Assembly: GCF_000002425.4 (NCBI RefSeq)
Contig: NC_037257.1
Location: forward strand, 15,572,708 to 15,636,707
Source: Physcomitrium patens
Taxonomy: Eukaryota; Streptophyta; Bryopsida; Funariales; Funariaceae
Direction of reading: 5' to 3'
Length of the DNA: 64,000 nt
A program made the translations under genes and the position numbers. Positions 60,113 to 64,000 of this stretch are shown here, piece by piece (the first letter of the stretch is position 1; each line of letters opens with the position of its first letter). Under the pieces are notes generated by a model. It searched no databases. It was not told where the DNA came from and worked only from the letters and a program-made list of their open reading frames with translations.

Positions 60113-60514
60113 TCTTTTTGGATTAGAAACGTGGTCAACAAGTTGGCCATGTACCACATATGTTGTTAGCTTGAAGACCAAGCTAATTATGTGGCCCACA
60201 TGTAGAAAAACTTACCTTGTAAGTCAAGGCATGTATCCTACAAAGTCAACACATATTGGAGGTCCTATAGAACGTCGCCACATAGCCCCTAGTTAGATAG
60301 TATGTATAGAGACAAGGGTGAAGCCTTCTTCACTCTTGTCAACTCCATTCTTGCTTCCAGTCTAGTTTCAAGGATCTCTAGTTTTCTTGTATTTTGGCAA
60401 TAGCCATTCTAGTTTTTTTTATAATATACATATCAAGTTATTTCTATTTTGTCATCTTTCTTTGAAAGAAGTCTCACTTGTTTATTTTTCTTTATTATGT
60501 TCTTGTCCTTGACA
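60113..60514 (+). repeat. Partial 5' LTR of Gypsy G
   Basis: Matches A from TTTTTGGATTAGAAACGTGG to CCTTGACA. Retains the TTAGCTTGAAGACCAAGCTAA hairpin and ACTCTTGTCAA at 60332-60342, exactly complementary to 60517-60527. Confidence 0.92.
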
Positions 60515-60720
60515 GATTGACAAGAGTACACCTACAATATCAAAGCTTTGTCTAATCTTAATTAAGAGTGGATTATCCCTTTTTTTTTTATAAGACATAA
60601 GCATATTAGAAGTTGCCCTCTTCTAAACTGATATTGTCCTTAATATTTTCTTTGTTCTGAAGTCCTCTCTTCTATTTGTCTTGAGCGATATTAGAATTCT
60701 TCTCTTTTCTAAGTGTTATC

Positions 60721-61740
60721 ATGGCAAAACTTGCTGAAATAAAGAGTACAATAACACAAATATAAGAACAATTGAGAGAGTTAATGCTTGCGATGCATCA
60801 ACTCAATTTACCACTACAAAGAGCAACAAGATTGGCAGGAAGTGAAAATATAGAAATGATTGGAGCTGCTTCAACATTTGCTCTAAATCATGTCCCTTCT
60901 TTTATGGTGGAACGTCCTTCTAGTGTTAGAGAACCAAAAATTGTCCTACATGAGAAGTTTGATAACACCAAATCCAAGTTTTGAGGATTTATCAATCAAG
61001 TGCAACTTGTGATTGAACTTCAACCCCAAAGCTATGCAACTCTAGGATCACAAGTTAGATTCATTGGTACACTTCTTTCAAGTTCAGCACTATCGTGGTT
61101 TTCATCTTTTCTTGAATGATGAGATTCAATATTGCATAATCTAGAGATTTTTTTGGTGGAGTTTCTATCCATGTATGAAGAACATGATGCAATTCATTTT
61201 GTAACCAATAAGATCCATATTTTACGACAAGGCAATCGATCAATAACGTTGTATGCTTTAGAATTTTGACAACTTGCAACTGATATCAAGTGGGATGATG
61301 CTGCATTTATTAACCAATTTCTCTATGGATTACAATATGAGGTAAAAAAAATTAATGCTCAACTTACCTGATCCTCAAACATTGAATCAAGCAATTGACT
61401 TTGCTGTGAAGTGCGACAATCACCTTTTTGAATTCCGATCTGAAAACCGTATAAGTGGACCTCAACGTAACTATAATTCAATAGCAACACCAACATCTCT
61501 TGAATACAAACATTCGGAAGTAGAGGATATATAAATTGATGTAGTACGTTTCAAACCTCTTATTAAACAAGAAAAGACTTGTCATCGTCAAGAAGGATTA
61601 TGTTTATATTGTGGAGAATCAAAACACACTGCTCAACATTGTCCAAAGAAACGATGTAACCACAAAATGAAGAATATGGCTATCAAAGAAGACAATATGT
61701 CAGAAAATGAGTTGTCTAGCTACAATAGGAACTGTGCGGC
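60721..61740 (+). pseudogene. Gag of Gypsy G
   Basis: Starts MAKLAEIKSTITQI, then the family-wide TAA at codon 15, then EQLRELMLAMHQLNLP. A TGA replaces CGA at the KSKF-stop-GF position, and a 1-nt insertion in an A run near 61345 shifts the frame. The zinc knuckle CLYCGESKHTAQHC (61601-61642) and CGA at the following Arg codon are intact. Confidence 0.88.
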
Positions 61741-63770
61741 TCGAACCTTGCACAACATCTTGTAAAGGTCCTATTCTCTCCTCAGAATCTTCTCCTTATT
61801 TTACATTAAATATAATTTTAGGACCTAAACATTACAAAGCCTATGCCTTGTTAGATTTAGGAGCCTCAATATGTTTTTTAGATGAAGAATTTACTAAAAG
61901 ACATAGCATATCTTTAATAAAGAAAACTAAACTTGTTCATGTAAAAGTCGTAGAGGGTCGTTCATTATCTTCTAGAGATATTATTCACAAAACCCTTCCT
62001 ATAGTAGTAATAAATGGTTATAATAGTTTTGTAGTATTTAATATCATTAAATCTCCGTCTAATCTAGTCATTTTAGGTTTATCATGGTTAAAAAAATATA
62101 ACCCTCAAATAGATTGGATTTCTTGAACTCTTACTTTCTATAAAAATATAACTACTAGTGTAGTTAATCAAGTAGAGAGTCATAAGTCTAGTTCAATTAA
62201 ATCTATGTTTATAGGTGCAAAAGCTTTCTTGCATGCTGCTATGAAAAAATCACCATATATTATTTATGCCACACCTGTTCTTACTGGTGAAAAGACTTCA
62301 AGTGGCATTCCAAGCCAATATCAAGAATTTCAAGATGTATTTGAAAAAAAGAATGCGAATATACTCTCAAAACATCGTCCCTATGATTGCTCAATAGATC
62401 TTCAAGAAGGAGCACAACCGCCATTTGGACCAATCTACAGTTTATTATAAAATGAGTTGACTGAATTCAAAGAGTATATTGAAGAAAATCTAGCCAAGAA
62501 TTTCATACGCCATTCTAAATCTTCGGCAGGAGTTCCAATTCTATTTGTGAAGAAAAAAGATGAATCATTGCAGATGTGTGTTGATTATCGAGGACTCAAC
62601 AAGCTTACCATCAAGAACGGGTATCTACTACCTTTAATATGTGGACTTCTTGATCAGCTGAATCAAGCTAAGATCTATACAAAAATAGATCTCCGGAGAG
62701 CATACAATTTAGTACGCATGAAAGAAGGAGATGAATGGAAGATTACGTTTCGAACTAGGTATGGACATTTTGAATACAACGTCATGCCTTTTGGACTTAT
62801 AAATGCAGTAACAACTTTTCAACATTTAATGAATGATGGTTTTTGAGAGTATTTGGACGATTTTGTGGTCTATTATCTAAACAACATGTTGATCTATTCT
62901 AAGAATCTAGAAGAACATGAACTTCATGTTCGTCATGTCTTACAAAAATTAAGAGATGCGAGACTCTATGCCAAGATAGAAAAGTGTGTATTCCACACTA
63001 TTCAAGTCAATTTCTTAGGTTACATCATTTCAAATGATGGAGTGATGATGGATCTTAAGAAAGTTCAAACTATTATAGATTAGAAGATCTCAAAAATGGT
63101 AAGAGATGTTCAATACTATTTGAGATTTATCAACTACTATCGGATCTTCATCAAAGACTTTTCTGATATTACAGCTCTACTCACACATTTGACTTGTAAA
63201 GACAAACTCCAATGGAATCAAGAAGCGGAAGTTGCTTTTGAATCTTTGAAGACAGCATTTATTTTTACACCAATCTTATATCGTGTTGATTTTTTCAAAG
63301 CGTTCTTTATAGAAACAAATGCATCAGACTTTGCGATGGATGCAGTTTTGTTACAAATGGAAACAGATGACAAACTTCATCCAATAGCCTTTCATTCAAG
63401 AAAATTCTCAGTAGTAGAAATCAATTATGAGATCTACGACAAAAAACTTCTTGTAATTGTGGATTCTTTTCAAGAATGGCATCATTATCTAGAAGGCGCT
63501 TCTAGTCTAGTCACTATGTATACGGATCACAAGAACCTCAAGTATTTCATGTCAACACGCGTATTAAATTGTCGTCAAGCTTGTTAGAGCATGTCTTTAT
63601 CAAGATTCGAGTTCATCATCACTTATCGGATAGAAAAATAATAAGGATTGTCTGATGCCTTGTTTAGACGTTCTTATCTTGCACCAAAAGAAGGAGATGT
63701 AACTTTTGAGCAACAAAGAATGGTTCTCTTGAAGTTGGAGCAATTTCATCTTTGAGCAATAAAATCAACA
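61707..63770 (+). pseudogene. Protease, RT and RNase H of Gypsy G
   Basis: Protease reads YALLDLGASICFLDEEF (DLG). RT has [20 protein letters not shown] and [14 protein letters not shown]; the catalytic box is YYLNNMLIYSK, with both aspartates of YLDD changed to Asn. RNase H: ETNASDFAMDAVLLQ (first Asp of TDAS also Asn) and KFSVVEINYEIYDKKLL. Stops at 62450, 62846, 63083, 63587 and elsewhere. Confidence 0.92.
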
Positions 63771-64000
63771 TTGACTGTTGATTTAACTTTTTACAAGCAA
63801 GTCTAGTTAAGTATGTCTTCAGTCCCTCTTGTTCATGATATTAAGAATAATTCTTCTAAATCTCATAATCCCTCTAAATTCGAGTTCAAGAATAACCTAC
63901 TCTATTTCAAAGGATGCCTATATGTTCCAGAAGGTGAAGCATATTTACGTGTTCTTCAAGCTCGTTATGACTTTCCAGCAGTAGAACATTTTGGATAGAA
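63771..64000 (+). pseudogene. Integrase N-terminal region of Gypsy G, cut by the window end
   Basis: SVPLVHDIKNNSSKSHNPSKF and YLRVLQARYDFPAVEHFG correspond to the segment entering the HHCC zinc module of A (40130-40310). The first His of that module is Tyr here and the frame ends in a stop at 63996-63998. Confidence 0.85.

Larger units (their letters stand above)
60113..64000 (+). mobile_element. Gypsy element G (5'-truncated LTR; runs off the right edge)
   Basis: Begins inside an LTR (about 170 nt of its start are missing), LTR end 60514, primer-site motif 60517-60527, gag from 60721, protease, RT, RNase H and the integrase zinc module to the window end. Closest to B in gag and protease. 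Many stops and at least two 1-nt frameshifts. Confidence 0.93.

Noticed and set aside
1..64000. CRISPR arrays, rRNA and bacterial-type operons
   Set aside because: No spaced short repeats, no rRNA signature; spliced plant-type genes rule out a prokaryotic source.

Overview
The window looks like nuclear DNA of a land plant, most likely a moss (my best guess is Physcomitrium patens or a close relative). The basis is: genes with several small introns and GT/AG junctions, a chloroplast-targeted thylakoid-lumen protein, a plant-type molybdenum-cofactor gene, very AT-rich spacers full of (TA)n tracts, and chromodomain Ty3/Gypsy retrotransposons of the kind abundant in mosses. The species call is inference.

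Host genes sit in islands of higher GC. (1) 133-1269, minus strand: 5' exons of a multi-membrane-span TOM1/THH1-like protein that runs off the left edge. (2) 24721-25522, minus: a complete three-exon gene for a small thylakoid-lumen protein. (3) 48321-51556, plus: a complete seven-exon gene for the mitochondrial radical-SAM GTP 3',8-cyclase (CNX2/MoaA), the first enzyme of molybdenum-cofactor synthesis. (4) 57087-57701, minus: an unrecognised protein with one C-terminal membrane span. The exon phases of genes 1-3 fit together without gaps.

The rest is mostly retrotransposon. A Ty1/Copia element lies at 9621-15392 with 266-bp LTRs and a TGGTG target duplication. An old minus-strand Gypsy relic (D, 17577-21975) carries a solo LTR inserted in it, and is joined to a Copia 3' fragment (22020-22894). 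The centre is a three-level nest: Gypsy C (plus, 27483-30666 and 43466-44535) is split by Gypsy B (minus, 30667-43460), which is split by Gypsy A (plus, 36263-42652), with target duplications at both joints. A further Gypsy, G (60113-64000, plus), leaves the window on the right next to a Copia LTR/primer-site remnant.

The most interesting biology is in the Gypsy family. First, the 11 nt just downstream of the 5' LTR are exactly complementary to an 11-nt LTR segment that begins about 31 nt after the TATA box, where transcription should start. This is the arrangement of self-priming (Tf1-type) reverse transcription rather than tRNA priming. Second, between the chromodomain end of pol and the 3' LTR there is a separate 140-codon reading frame of unknown function, of identical length and placement in copies A and B and still traceable in D. 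Third, three copies share a stop codon at codon 15 of gag. All copies are decayed, mainly by C-to-T type changes (CGA to TGA and similar), as expected for heavily methylated DNA.
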